From the NCBI GenBank assembly GCA_963734125.1, contig CAVTGB010000018.1:62001-126000 (forward strand): a stretch of 64,000 nt of DNA, written 5' to 3'. Below the pieces are notes generated by a model that was given only the letters and a program-made list of their open reading frames with translations, did not search any database and was not told where the DNA came from. The stretch's first letter is position 1. Each line of letters opens with the position of its first letter. This document shows, piece after piece, positions 44,194 to 53,076 of the stretch. Origin of the DNA: DATARH01 sp963734125. Lineage in GTDB: Bacteria; Pseudomonadota; Alphaproteobacteria; ATCC43930; CGMCC-115725. The translations under genes were made by a program, and so were the position numbers.

Positions 44194-45123
44194 TATCGTC
44201 CCGGTGGGGATATCCACCTCGCTTGATTTGACCTTGGCGCCGTCGCCGAGGCGGACGCGCGATACCTCGATGAACCCACCCTGGGCGTGGATCCGCAAGC
44301 CCTCCGGCCCCGCCGAGACGACTTCGCCGAGCTTCTTGCCGCGCACCGCGCCAAAGGTCGGCGCCATGATCTTTTTCGCGTCGAACAGGTAGAGTTTCTG
44401 CTCCTCTTCCTCCTCGCCCTTCTTGATTGTTGTCCACGCGCCCGGCGCCGGGTTGCAGCCGCGAATGAGATCGTAGACGAAGTCGACGTGGCTGGCCCAG
44501 TTGATGCGCGCTTCCGCATCGCGCACCCAGCCCTCGTAGGTCGCTTCTTTTTCGTCCTGGGTCCATTCGGTGGCGCGCCCGGCGGTGACCAGATCGGCGG
44601 CCTGCACCAGCGCCTCGACCCCCAGCGGGAAGATCTTGTCGAAATAGAGCGAGGCGGCGGTGTCGTTGGGCCCGATCGCGCAGCGCTTCTGCAGGATGAC
44701 CGGCCCTTCGTCGAGCCCAGGGGTCGGACGGAAAATCGTCAGCCCGGTTTCGGCTCGACCGCGGATGATCGCCCACGGGATCGAGGCCGGCCCGCGGTGC
44801 AACGGTAAGAGCGAGGGGTGGAACTGGATCATCCCGTGCTTCGGGATCGCGCAGAACTCGGGCGGCGCAAAGAGCAGCACATAGGCCATGATGCCGATAT
44901 CGGCATCACACGCCTTTAACGCGTCGAGCGCCTCGGGCACGGAATATTTCGGGAAGCGGTAGACCGGGAGCTTCTTCTCTTCGGCCGCGACGACGAGCGG
45001 GTCCGGGCGCGATCCCGGCCGCTCCGGTGCCGCGAACACTCCGGCGACCGTATCCCCGCGCGCCAGGAACGCGTCGAGCACGGCCTTGCCGAACGCCTGC
45101 TGGCCGACGATGACGATGCGCAT
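44182..45123 (-). CDS. Formyltransferase family protein (Fmt/FDH hydrolase-like)
   Basis: 313 residues. The N-terminal formyl transferase domain has IQFHPSLLPLHRGPASIPWAI, where His and the SLLP loop match Fmt and the hydrolase domain of 10-formyltetrahydrofolate dehydrogenase; the usual catalytic Asn before HPS is replaced (MIQFH). A Fmt C-terminal domain follows (INWASHVDFVYDLIRGCNPAPGAW). It could deformylate 10-formyl-THF or formylate another substrate. An ordinary fmt next to def is not seen here, so the Met-tRNA role is not assumed. Confidence 0.82.
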   Translation of the reverse strand: MRIVIVGQQAFGKAVLDAFLARGDTVAGVFAAPERPGSRPDPLVVAAEEKKLPVYRFPKYSVPEALDALKACDADIGIMAYVLLFAPPEFCAIPKHGMIQFHPSLLPLHRGPASIPWAIIRGRAETGLTIFRPTPGLDEGPVILQKRCAIGPNDTAASLYFDKIFPLGVEALVQAADLVTAGRATEWTQDEKEATYEGWVRDAEARINWASHVDFVYDLIRGCNPAPGAWTTIKKGEEEEEQKLYLFDAKKIMAPTFGAVRGKKLGEVVSAGPEGLRIHAQGGFIEVSRVRLGDGAKVKSSEVDIPTGTILGG

Positions 45124-45258
45124 GCCGCCCCCCTTTTGCTAGCGATGACGCCGGTTGCGACCATAATTTGGCGACCACAATCGGGCGATAACAGTTCCAC
45201 GCGAGCCGCCTTGCGGCAAGCCTGTCAGTTTCCCGGGCAACGCCCCCGTGGCGCCGCG

Positions 45259-45696
45259 TTACTTTTTTGCGGCGAGAAGATCGCGGATGCCGCGCAGCGC
45301 CAGGAAGTAGCCGCTGACCCCGAAACCGGCGACGATGCCGAGGCTGACGGCGGCGGTCTGCGAGGCCGGACCGCGCCGCACGGGGTTCGAGATGTGCACC
45401 TCGATCGTCGGAAACTTGACCTGCGAAATCGCCGCGACCAGCGCCGGGTAGCCGGAACCGAAGGCCGCCGGGTTGAAGATCGCCGCATCGATGCCGTGAT
45501 CACTCGCCTCGTACAGCTTGTTGACGATATCGCCTTCGATGTTGGAATGAAAAATCTCGACATCGATGCCGAGCTCGCGCGCATAGCCCAGAATGCGCTC
45601 GTCGTATTGCGGCAGGGTCATCGGTCCAAAGATCTCGGTCTGTACCTTCCCGCGCATATTCATACCGGCGCCGTGAATGACGAGGACTCGAGGCAT
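45259..45696 (-). CDS. Divergent type II dehydroquinase-like protein
   Basis: 145 residues with the AroQ fold order: IHGAGMNMRGKVQTEIFGPMTL, FHSNIEGDIVNKL, FNPAAFGSGYPALVAAI and VHISNPVRRGPASQTAAVSL. Canonical AroQ has NGPNLNLLG, a catalytic Tyr in the REPxxYG loop, INPGAxTHTS and VHLSN. Here the Tyr position is Phe (TEIFG) and the THTS part is lost, while the His in VHISN is kept. It may be inactive on 3-dehydroquinate or act on a related ring. It is isolated between divergent and convergent genes. Confidence 0.78.
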   Translation of the reverse strand: MPRVLVIHGAGMNMRGKVQTEIFGPMTLPQYDERILGYARELGIDVEIFHSNIEGDIVNKLYEASDHGIDAAIFNPAAFGSGYPALVAAISQVKFPTIEVHISNPVRRGPASQTAAVSLGIVAGFGVSGYFLALRGIRDLLAAKK

Positions 45697-46093
45697 GGTG
45701 GTCTCCCGGGCATGGCTGACGAAAACTTTCGCCCTGAGGTTAGAGGAAGGGTTCGATTAGTGACAAGCCGCTAACTGATCGCGTCGCCGGGAAGCGCACA
45801 TGACAGATTTGCGACATTGCCGTATCTTTGGGCACTTGTGCCCAAGGTATTACAGAGATTGCATCCACCGTGATCAGGAATGCCTTGATGCCACCCGCCA
45901 CGCAAATCAAAGAGACGTGCGGCTAACGCGGAGTTGACCACGCTAAACCGGCGCACTGCCCCGCACCCTCACGGCCCGACGAGCCCGGGCCTGCGCGCGC
46001 TCCCCTCGGGCGTGACCCGAGGATCATGGCGAGCCGGTTGGGGTGACGGCCGAGGCGCGGCGTGCGGATGACAGCCCATAGGGGAGGGGGAAG
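45697..46093. other. Divergent intergenic region with no gene
   Basis: 397 bases between the dehydroquinase-like gene and the DHA2 exporter. It is less GC-rich near 45780-45900 and holds the perfect dyad at 45828. Promoters for both genes should be here; no RNA gene was recognised. Confidence 0.5.
45828..45845. promoter_or_regulatory. Perfect 8-2-8 dyad, candidate operator
   Basis: TTGGGCAC TT GTGCCCAA is an exact dyad of two 8-base half-sites in the gap between divergent genes. Such sites are typical of dimeric repressors (TetR or LacI-like size). It may control the exporter gene, whose start is 249 bases away, or the dehydroquinase-like gene 132 bases away. No run of T follows, so a terminator is less likely. 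Confidence 0.5.
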
Positions 46094-47641
46094 GTGAGGG
46101 GCGATACCTTCGTCCCGGTCCCCAACCGCGGCATGATCACGATCTCGATCATGCTGGCGAACATCATGCAGGGCGTCGACAATACGATCCTCAATGTCGC
46201 CCTGCCGCACATCCAGGGTTCGCTCTCCGCTTCGCTCGACCAGATCGCCTGGGCGCTGACCTCCTATATCGTGTGCGCCGCGATCATGATGCCGCTGACC
46301 GGCTGGCTCGCCGGCCGGTTTGGCATCAAATATATCTTTCTCGCTTCGATCATCGGCTTCACGATTGCGTCGGCCCTTTGCGGCGCCGCCACCAGCCTCG
46401 GCGAGCTTGTCTTCTTTCGGGCGCTGCAGGGCGTGGCCGGGGCGGGCCTCATCCCGCTGTCGCAGGCGACGCTGTTGCAGATCAACCCGCCGGAACGCCA
46501 CGGGCATGCCATGGCCATTTTCGGCATCGGTACGATCCTCGGGCCGATCATGGGGCCGGCGCTCGGCGGCTGGGTGACCGAGGATTACAGCTGGCGCTGG
46601 ATCTTCTACATCAACCTGCCGGTCGGTGTGCTGTGCACGCTGGGCGTTCTGATCTTCATCCGCCAGACCCACAATTTGCATCGCGAGCCGTTCGATTTCG
46701 TCGGGTTTCTCGCCCTGAGTGTCGGGGTCGGTGCCCTGCAACTGATGCTCGACCGCGGCGAGTTGAAGGACTGGTTCCATTCAAGCGAGATCTGGATCGA
46801 GGCGACGGTCGCCGGGCTCGCCCTCTATCTGTTCACCGTGCACACGGCAACCACCGACGAACGCTCGTTTCTCAACCGCGACCTGTTGAAGAGCGCCAAT
46901 TTCATGGCCGGTACGGTGCTGATGTTCGCCGGCGGCCTGATCATGACCGGCACCCTGGCGCTCTTGCCGACGATGCTGCAAAACCTGATGAACTATCCGG
47001 TGATGACCACCGGGCTGGTGTGTGTCCCGCGCGGCGTCGGCAGCATGATGGCGATGTTCATCGTCGCTCCGCTGATCACCAGGATCGATAACCGGTTGCT
47101 CATCCTGTTCGGTTTTCTGCTGACCGCGGCGTCGATGTGGCAGATGAGCCAGTTTTCGCTGCAGATGGGCATGGCGCCGGTCATCATCTCCGGGTTCTTG
47201 CAGGGTTTCGGCCTCGGCTGCACCCAGGTGCCCTTGAACATCATGGCGTTGTCGACCCTGCCGCGCCACATCCTGACCCAGGGGACCGCGATCCGCAGCC
47301 TGATGCGCAACCTCGGCGGCAGCGTCGGCATCAGCATTCTGGTCGCGACCTTGGCCCAGAACACCCAGATCGTTCACGCGCGCCTGGTCGAGGGTCTGCG
47401 CCCCGACAATCCGCTGGCGCAAGCTCCCTACCTGGCGGCGCCGTTCAGCCTGACGACACCGGGCGGGATCGCCGCGCTCAACGCCGAAGTTACGCGCCAG
47501 GCCGCGATGGTCGCGTATATCGACGATTTCAGGCTGATCATGTTGATCGCGCTCGCGACGCTGCCGCTGCTATTGCTGCTGCGCGACGCGCGCCGGCTCC
47601 CGCCGCGCACCGCCGCCGCAACCGCGGCGGCCGACGATTAG
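46094..47641 (+). CDS. DHA2-family MFS drug/multidrug exporter (EmrB type)
   Basis: 515 residues from GTG 46094 with GGGGAGGGGGAAG upstream. About 14 membrane helices. Motif A-like GRFGIKYIFLASI, motif C-like GTILGPIMGPALGGW (antiporter motif) and the N-terminal NIMQGVDNTILNVALPHI are diagnostic. It should export drugs or organic anions in exchange for protons. No HlyD/EmrA adaptor or TolC is adjacent. Confidence 0.9.
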   Translation: MRGDTFVPVPNRGMITISIMLANIMQGVDNTILNVALPHIQGSLSASLDQIAWALTSYIVCAAIMMPLTGWLAGRFGIKYIFLASIIGFTIASALCGAATSLGELVFFRALQGVAGAGLIPLSQATLLQINPPERHGHAMAIFGIGTILGPIMGPALGGWVTEDYSWRWIFYINLPVGVLCTLGVLIFIRQTHNLHREPFDFVGFLALSVGVGALQLMLDRGELKDWFHSSEIWIEATVAGLALYLFTVHTATTDERSFLNRDLLKSANFMAGTVLMFAGGLIMTGTLALLPTMLQNLMNYPVMTTGLVCVPRGVGSMMAMFIVAPLITRIDNRLLILFGFLLTAASMWQMSQFSLQMGMAPVIISGFLQGFGLGCTQVPLNIMALSTLPRHILTQGTAIRSLMRNLGGSVGISILVATLAQNTQIVHARLVEGLRPDNPLAQAPYLAAPFSLTTPGGIAALNAEVTRQAAMVAYIDDFRLIMLIALATLPLLLLLRDARRLPPRTAAATAAADD

Positions 47642-47763
47642 CCAAGCCCGCCCCGGGCCGCTCGCCGGTCGGTGCGACCCTCTTTGTCGGCTGTGGTCGA
47701 CCGCGCGCTGCCGCTGCATCGGCCGGTAGCGATACCCTATCTCGGACTTCGGGAGCGTTCTCA

Positions 47764-48229
47764 ATGCGGATTAAGCGGGCAACTTCGTCGGAGCCGTCGC
47801 TCGGTTCGCTGGTCGGCAGCTGGCATCTGTTATCACACGGGTGGACGTTCTCCGATTCCAAGGAACGTTTTGAACCTTTCGGAGCCAACCCGGACGGCCG
47901 CATGGTGCTCGAGCCTGGAGGTCGGATAATGTTCCTTTTCGCCAGGCCAAACCGTCACCCGGCATCGAATGACGCTGAGCGGGCAATGCTCTTCAACGAG
48001 ATGGTGGCTATACGGGCTGGTTCGTGAGAACGGCCCTGGACAATTCATCACAACAGTCGATCTCTCCAGCCACCCGGCGTGGAATGGGGAGCAGCTACGA
48101 TCCTTCACCATCGACGGCAATCGCCTGACAATTCAAACGCCTGAACAGCCACACGCACTATTTCCGGGTCGATTGTTGGTGGGCGATGTGATCTTCGAGC
48201 GTGAGCATCCAGTCCCGGAAGCGCTTTGA
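47764..48229 (+). pseudogene. Lipocalin-like domain protein, one frameshift
   Basis: ATG 47764 starts MRIKRATSSEPSLGSLVGSW. The GSLVGSWHLLSHGWTFSDS start and GRMVLEPGGRIMFLF block match small lipocalin-like (lipocalin_5) proteins. Near 48010 one extra base breaks the frame; the other part is ENGPGQFITTVDLSSHPAWNG to LLVGDVIFEREHPVPEAL and TGA at 48227-48229. The corrected length is 155 codons. The ligand is unknown. Confidence 0.75.
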
Positions 48230-48394
48230 AATTCAGTTTTAGAAGTTGATCGAATCACAGTCTGAGGACCTGGACGACTCCGCGCCGCGCCGGGTCGGCA
48301 CAGGCTGACTTTGTCCCCGGCGGTGTGATTATTGAATTATTCAATGATTTATGGCAAAGAGCGCGAGGGGAAGATTATTAGCGGGGGCACAGTG

Positions 48395-49393
48395 ATGATG
48401 CCTTTCCGCGTGAGCCGCCGGGCAATGCTCGCCGCGGCTCCGTTGCTCGCGGCTCCGCTGGGGGGCGGGATCGCGGCGGCGGCGGAAAGCGATTTCTCGG
48501 GTTTTCTCGCCGGGGTGCGGCGCGATGCGTTCGCGCAAGGCGTCCGGCTGACGACGATCGATGTCGCTTTCCGCTATATCGAATACCTGCCGCATGTCGT
48601 CGAACTCGACCGCCGGCAGCCCGAGCACAAGATGACCTTTGCCGAATATCTCGACAAGGTCGTGACGCAACAGCGGCTGGACGACGCGCGGCGCCACCTC
48701 GTCGACAATTGGGGCCTCTTGGAGCGGGTCTGGCAGCGCTTTCGCGTGCAGCCGCGGTTCGTCGTCGCGCTATGGGGGGTCGAAAGCGATTTCGGCCGCA
48801 CCATGGGCAGCTACTCCGTTCCGGCGGCGCTCGCGACCTTGGCCTTTGACGGGCGCCGCGGCGAGATGTTTCGCGCCGAACTGATCGCGGCCCTGAAGAT
48901 CCTCGACCAAGGCAATATCCGCGCCGACGCCATGATGGGGTCGTGGGCCGGGGCGATGGGGCAATGCCAGTTCATGCCGACGACGTTCCTCAGCTACGCG
49001 GTTGATTTCGATGGCGACGGACGCCGCGACATCTGGAGCGATCGCGCCGATGTCTTGGGCTCGATCGCCAACTACATCGCCCGGCTCGGCTGGCGCGGCG
49101 GCGAGGGTTGGGGGCGCGAGGTTGTCGTGTCCGGCAATTTCGACACGCGGCTGGCCGGGTTGGAGAGCCGGCGCGCTGTCGCCGAGTGGGTGAGGCTCGG
49201 GGTGCGTCCGGTGCGCACCGCATTCACCGGCCGTGAGCCGCCGGCGTCGCTGGTCCTGCCCGACGGGATCGGCGGCACGGCGCTCTTGGTCTACGACAAT
49301 TTCCGCGTCATCAAGAGATGGAACAACTCGAACTATTTCGCTGCGGCGGTTGGCTATATCGCCGACAGCATCGATCGCGACTCGCTCGGCTAG
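48395..49393 (+). CDS. Lytic murein transglycosylase B-like
   Basis: 332 residues from ATG 48395 (GTG 48392 and ATG 48332 are alternatives). A Tat-like signal is seen in RVSRRAMLAAAPLLAAPLGGG. The MltB/SLT domain has the catalytic Glu in ALWGVESDFGRTMG, then AGAMGQCQFMPTTFLSYAVDFDGDGRRDIW. It cleaves the glycan chain of peptidoglycan to form 1,6-anhydro ends. It heads the cell-wall block with rlpA and the carboxypeptidase. Confidence 0.9.
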   Translation: MMPFRVSRRAMLAAAPLLAAPLGGGIAAAAESDFSGFLAGVRRDAFAQGVRLTTIDVAFRYIEYLPHVVELDRRQPEHKMTFAEYLDKVVTQQRLDDARRHLVDNWGLLERVWQRFRVQPRFVVALWGVESDFGRTMGSYSVPAALATLAFDGRRGEMFRAELIAALKILDQGNIRADAMMGSWAGAMGQCQFMPTTFLSYAVDFDGDGRRDIWSDRADVLGSIANYIARLGWRGGEGWGREVVVSGNFDTRLAGLESRRAVAEWVRLGVRPVRTAFTGREPPASLVLPDGIGGTALLVYDNFRVIKRWNNSNYFAAAVGYIADSIDRDSLG

Positions 49394-49402
49394 GGTGTCG
49401 CG

Positions 49403-50422
49403 ATGGGCGTATCTTCAGGCGTGCGAATGCTGCCTGCCGTCCTGGTGCTCGGCCTCTTCTTGGCCGGCTGCGCGTCGGGGCCGCAATTCAGCGAAAATCA
49501 CTCCGGGCATCACGTTCGCGGACAGCCGATCTACCGGATCGACCCCTATGAGGTGAAGGGGGTGTGGTACTACCCGCGGGCCGACTACAATTACGACGAG
49601 ACCGGCATCGCCTCGTGGTATGGCCCGGGCTTCGACCAGCACACCACGGCGGATAACGAGATCTACGACATGAACCAGCTGTCGGCGGCGCACAAGACGT
49701 TGCCGCTGCCGAGCGTCGTCGAGGTGACCAACCTGCAGAACGGCCGCTCAATTCGCTTGCGCGTCAACGACCGCGGGCCTTTTGTCGATGGGCGGATCAT
49801 CGACCTGTCGCGCCGCGCCGCCCAGCTGCTCGGCTATGAGACGACAGGCACCGCTCGCGTCCGCGTCCGCATCTTGAAGGACCAAAGCATTCAGGTCGCC
49901 GCCGCGGCGATGCACGGCGGGATGGGAACCGTGATGCTCGCATCGGCCGCATCGAGCGGGCCCGCTGCGGCGCCGAAGATCGAGCCGAGGCCGGTGACCT
50001 CGGTCGCCTCGCCCGGGCCGGCGTCGCTGCGGGCGGCCGAGATCGTCGGCGCACCGCCGCCAGCACCTCTGCCGCCGCTGGCGCCGGCGCCGGCAGTGCA
50101 GACCGCCACCGCGTCCTCTCGCGGGTACTGGCCGACGCTGATCGCGCCGGCGCATGCCGAGACCCTGCCGACTGCGATGGCGCCCGCGCCGCGAACCGGC
50201 CGGATCTTTGTCCAGGCCGGGACGTTTGCAGTGCCGGCGAATGCACAGCGGGTGCGCGCCCGCATCGCCGCGCTCGGCAGCGTCGAAATCGTGCCGGTGA
50301 GGAGCGGCGCGGCACTCTATCGCGTGCGGCTCGGGCCGGTCGCCAGCGAGGCGGCGGCAGCACGGTTGCTGCGCAAGGTCGTCGACAGCGGCTATCCTGG
50401 GGCGCGCGTCGTCGGTGAATGA
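49403..50422 (+). CDS. rlpA: RlpA-like septal lytic transglycosylase lipoprotein with SPOR domain
   Basis: 339 residues. A lipoprotein signal ends in LFLAGC, so the protein is anchored to the outer membrane. The double-psi beta-barrel has GIASWYGPGF, then NDRGPF with the catalytic Asp, and GRIIDLSRRAAQLLGY. A long Ala/Pro linker leads to a C-terminal SPOR domain (RIFVQAGTFAVPANAQRVR) that binds denuded septal glycan. Canonical RlpA keeps His in GKKTANGE-type loops; here the loop is DQHTTADNE. It is followed directly by the D,D-carboxypeptidase gene. Confidence 0.9.
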   Translation: MGVSSGVRMLPAVLVLGLFLAGCASGPQFSENHSGHHVRGQPIYRIDPYEVKGVWYYPRADYNYDETGIASWYGPGFDQHTTADNEIYDMNQLSAAHKTLPLPSVVEVTNLQNGRSIRLRVNDRGPFVDGRIIDLSRRAAQLLGYETTGTARVRVRILKDQSIQVAAAAMHGGMGTVMLASAASSGPAAAPKIEPRPVTSVASPGPASLRAAEIVGAPPPAPLPPLAPAPAVQTATASSRGYWPTLIAPAHAETLPTAMAPAPRTGRIFVQAGTFAVPANAQRVRARIAALGSVEIVPVRSGAALYRVRLGPVASEAAAARLLRKVVDSGYPGARVVGE

Positions 50423-50485
50423 ATGAGCACCGGGGCGTCTGGCCCCAGGGCGGATAGAGCGAACACGGACGGAGGTGCGGGCACG

Positions 50486-51739
50486 ATGCGATTGCGGTGG
50501 TTGCCCCGGGTTGCCGGTGTCGCGGGGCTGGCCGTGGCCGGGTTCGTCATCCTGTTAGGCCCGACCCCGGCCGGTGCGGCGAAACCGAAGCATGCCGCGC
50601 ATGCCAAGGCGGCTGCGGCCAAGAGCGCGCCGGCCGCTGCGGTGCCGGCACCGAACGCTGCGAGCGGCGGCCCGATCGACACGCTGGCGACGCACGCGCT
50701 GATCCTCGAGGCGGAGACCGGCGCGGTCCTCCTCGACAAAGGCGCCGACGAGCGCATTCCGACCGCCTCCTTATCGAAGGTGATGACCGCCTATGTCGTC
50801 TTCGACATGCTGAAACAAGGCCGGGCCAAGCTCGATGACGAGCTGCCGGTCAGCGAGACCGCCTGGCGCACCCAGGGCTCCAAAATGTTCGTGCCGCTTG
50901 GCGGGCGCATCAAGGTCGACGATCTCCTGCGCGGCATGATCGTCCAATCGGGAAACGATGCCTGCATCGTCTTGGCCGAAGGGTTGGCCGGAAGTCAGGA
51001 GGCCTTTGTCGATCTGATGAACCAGAAGGCCAAGGAGATCGGCCTCAGCAACAGCCATTTTGCCGATGTCGACGGGCTGCCCAATCCCGATCATTATTCA
51101 ACCGCCCGCGACCTGGCGACCCTGGCGCTGCGCACGATCGAGGATTTCCCGCAATATTACCACTACTTCGCGGATAAGGATTATGCCTTCAACAACATCA
51201 ACCAGGGAAACCGCAACCCGTTGCTCTACCACGACATCGGCGCCGACGGGCTGAAGACCGGCCACACCGAGGAGTCCGGGTATAGCCTCCTTGCCTCGGT
51301 GCATCGCGACAACCGGCGCGTCATCCTGGTATTGAGCGGGATGCCCTCGATGAAGGCGCGGGCCGAGGAAGGCGAACGGTTGACCGAGTGGGCGTTCCGC
51401 GAATTCAACGACTATCAGCTGTTCACCGCCGGAACCAAGGTCGATGACGCCGAAGTCTGGGTTGGCGCTGCGGCGAAGGTGCCGCTGACGGTCGCCCACG
51501 ACCTCGTCGTCACGATGCCGCGCAAATCGCGCAAGGACATGAAGGTGACGCTCGCCTATAACAGCCCGGTCGCGGCACCGATCGGCCAAGGCCAGGAGAT
51601 CGGCAAGGTGGTCGTCACCGCGCCCGACATGGCGCAGGTGGAGGCGCCGGTTTTCGCGGCCGAGAGCGTTGCGCGCATGGGCGCGTTCGGACGGATGGCA
51701 ATGGTCGCCGCCCATCTGATTTGGGGCAACCGCCACTGA
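50486..51739 (+). CDS. D-alanyl-D-alanine carboxypeptidase (PBP5/6-like)
   Basis: 417 residues from ATG 50486, which has GGAGGT nine bases upstream; ATG 50423 is an alternative. A signal peptide (LPRVAGVAGLAVAGFVILL) is followed by an Ala/Lys linker. The penicillin-binding motifs are SLSK (SxxK), SGND (SxN) and KTG in DGLKTGHTEESGY. The C-terminal PBP5 domain is present. It trims pentapeptides in the periplasm. The tmk gene overlaps its end. Confidence 0.92.
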   Translation: MRLRWLPRVAGVAGLAVAGFVILLGPTPAGAAKPKHAAHAKAAAAKSAPAAAVPAPNAASGGPIDTLATHALILEAETGAVLLDKGADERIPTASLSKVMTAYVVFDMLKQGRAKLDDELPVSETAWRTQGSKMFVPLGGRIKVDDLLRGMIVQSGNDACIVLAEGLAGSQEAFVDLMNQKAKEIGLSNSHFADVDGLPNPDHYSTARDLATLALRTIEDFPQYYHYFADKDYAFNNINQGNRNPLLYHDIGADGLKTGHTEESGYSLLASVHRDNRRVILVLSGMPSMKARAEEGERLTEWAFREFNDYQLFTAGTKVDDAEVWVGAAAKVPLTVAHDLVVTMPRKSRKDMKVTLAYNSPVAAPIGQGQEIGKVVVTAPDMAQVEAPVFAAESVARMGAFGRMAMVAAHLIWGNRH

Positions 51740-52401
51740 GCCCGCCATCGCGTCCGACGACCGCGCGGGGCCGCTTGATCACGGTCGAGGGCGGGGAGGG
51801 GGCCGGTAAGTCGACGCAAGTCGATCTCCTGGCGGCGGCCTTGGGTGAGGCGGGGATGGCGGTCGTACGCACCCGCGAACCGGGCGGCTCCGAGGGGGCC
51901 GAGGCGATCCGGCGGCTGCTGCTCGACGGCGCCAACGAACGCTGGGATGCGATCGGGGAGGCGCTGTTGTTTTACGCAGCGCGCCGCGACCATCTGGTAA
52001 AGCTGATCCGGCCGGCACTCGAGCGGGGCCGTTGGGTGGTATGCGACCGCTTCGCCGATTCGACGCTTGTCTATCAGGGCTATGGCCGCGGCCTGCCGCT
52101 TGCCGATCTGTTGGCACTGCACCGCTTCGCGCTTGGCGATTTCGCGCCGGACTTGACGCTGATCCTCGACCTGCCGGTCGCTGACGGGCTCGCCCGGGCG
52201 GCGCGACGCTCGGCCGATGCCGATCGTTTCGAGCGGCTTGACGCTGCCTTCCACGAGCGGCTGCGGCAGGGGTTTCGCCGGATCGCTGCGGACCACCCCG
52301 AGCGGTGCGTCCTCATCGATGCGAGCGGCGGCCCCGATCGCGTTCACCGCGCGATCATCGCCACGGTTTCCGCACGCCTTGGGGTGACCCTGTCGCGATG
52401 A
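51721..52401 (+). CDS. tmk: Thymidylate kinase
   Basis: 226 residues. P-loop VEGGEGAGKST, then RTREPGGSEGAEAIRRLLLDG, CDRFADSTLVYQGYGRG (DRY/F motif) and the LID region DGLARAARRSADADRFE. It phosphorylates dTMP. The start is unsure: TTG 51721 overlaps the previous stop, and TTG 51775 is also in frame. The order dac-tmk-holB is conserved in Alphaproteobacteria. Confidence 0.92.
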   Translation: MGQPPLSPPSRPTTARGRLITVEGGEGAGKSTQVDLLAAALGEAGMAVVRTREPGGSEGAEAIRRLLLDGANERWDAIGEALLFYAARRDHLVKLIRPALERGRWVVCDRFADSTLVYQGYGRGLPLADLLALHRFALGDFAPDLTLILDLPVADGLARAARRSADADRFERLDAAFHERLRQGFRRIAADHPERCVLIDASGGPDRVHRAIIATVSARLGVTLSR

Positions 52402-52414
52402 AAGGGAGGGCGCC

Positions 52415-53076
52415 GTGAAAGGGAGGGGCGACGGCGCCGGGGTGGCCGACCCCGCGATTGTGCCGGCACCGCGCGCCAACCCGGAGTTCGTCGGTCACGA
52501 AGCCGCCGAAAGCACGTTGCGGCGCCTCTTCCAATCGGGCCGGCTGCCGCATGCGCTGATGTTGAGCGGGCCGCGTGGCATCGGCAAGGCGACGCTGGCG
52601 TTTCGCTTTGCCCGTTTCATTCTGGCGAATGGAGGAGGGGAGGGCTCCTCCGGCGGGCTGTTCGGCAGCGATAGTGCCGACGCCGGTGGACTGGCGATCG
52701 CGCCCGACAGCGGCGTCTTTCACCGGGTGGCGTCGGGTGGGCATGCCGATCTCTTGACGGTCGAGCGCGCCTACGACCCGCGCCGTCGCCGGCTCCGCAG
52801 CGAGATCGTCGTCGAGGACGCCCGCGAGGTCGGCGCGTTTCTGCGGCTGACGCCGGCCGAGGGCGGCTGGCGCATCGTCATCGTCGACGGCGCCGACGAG
52901 ATGAACCGCAATGCCGCCAATGCGCTCCTCAAAATCCTCGAAGAACCGCCGCGGCGCGCGCTCCTATTGTTGGTGGCGCACAGCCCCGGGCGGCTGTTGC
53001 CGACGATCCGCTCGCGCTGCCGAAGGTTTCCGTTGGCGCCGCTGGCGCCGGGAATCGTCCGCCGGCTGCTTGGGCA
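52415..53076 (+). CDS. holB: DNA polymerase III delta-prime subunit, truncated at the contig junction
   Basis: About 220 residues from GTG 52415. ANPEFVGHEAAESTLRRLF, the P-loop variant LSGPRGIGKATLAFRFA, and the ALLKILEEPP sensor block with TIRSRCRRFPLAPL are clear. No Zn-finger Cys is present, as usual in this group. Homology ends at LLGHI near 53076, where a normal protein would continue for about 110 residues. The frame then runs into antisense ftsH sequence. Confidence 0.88.
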
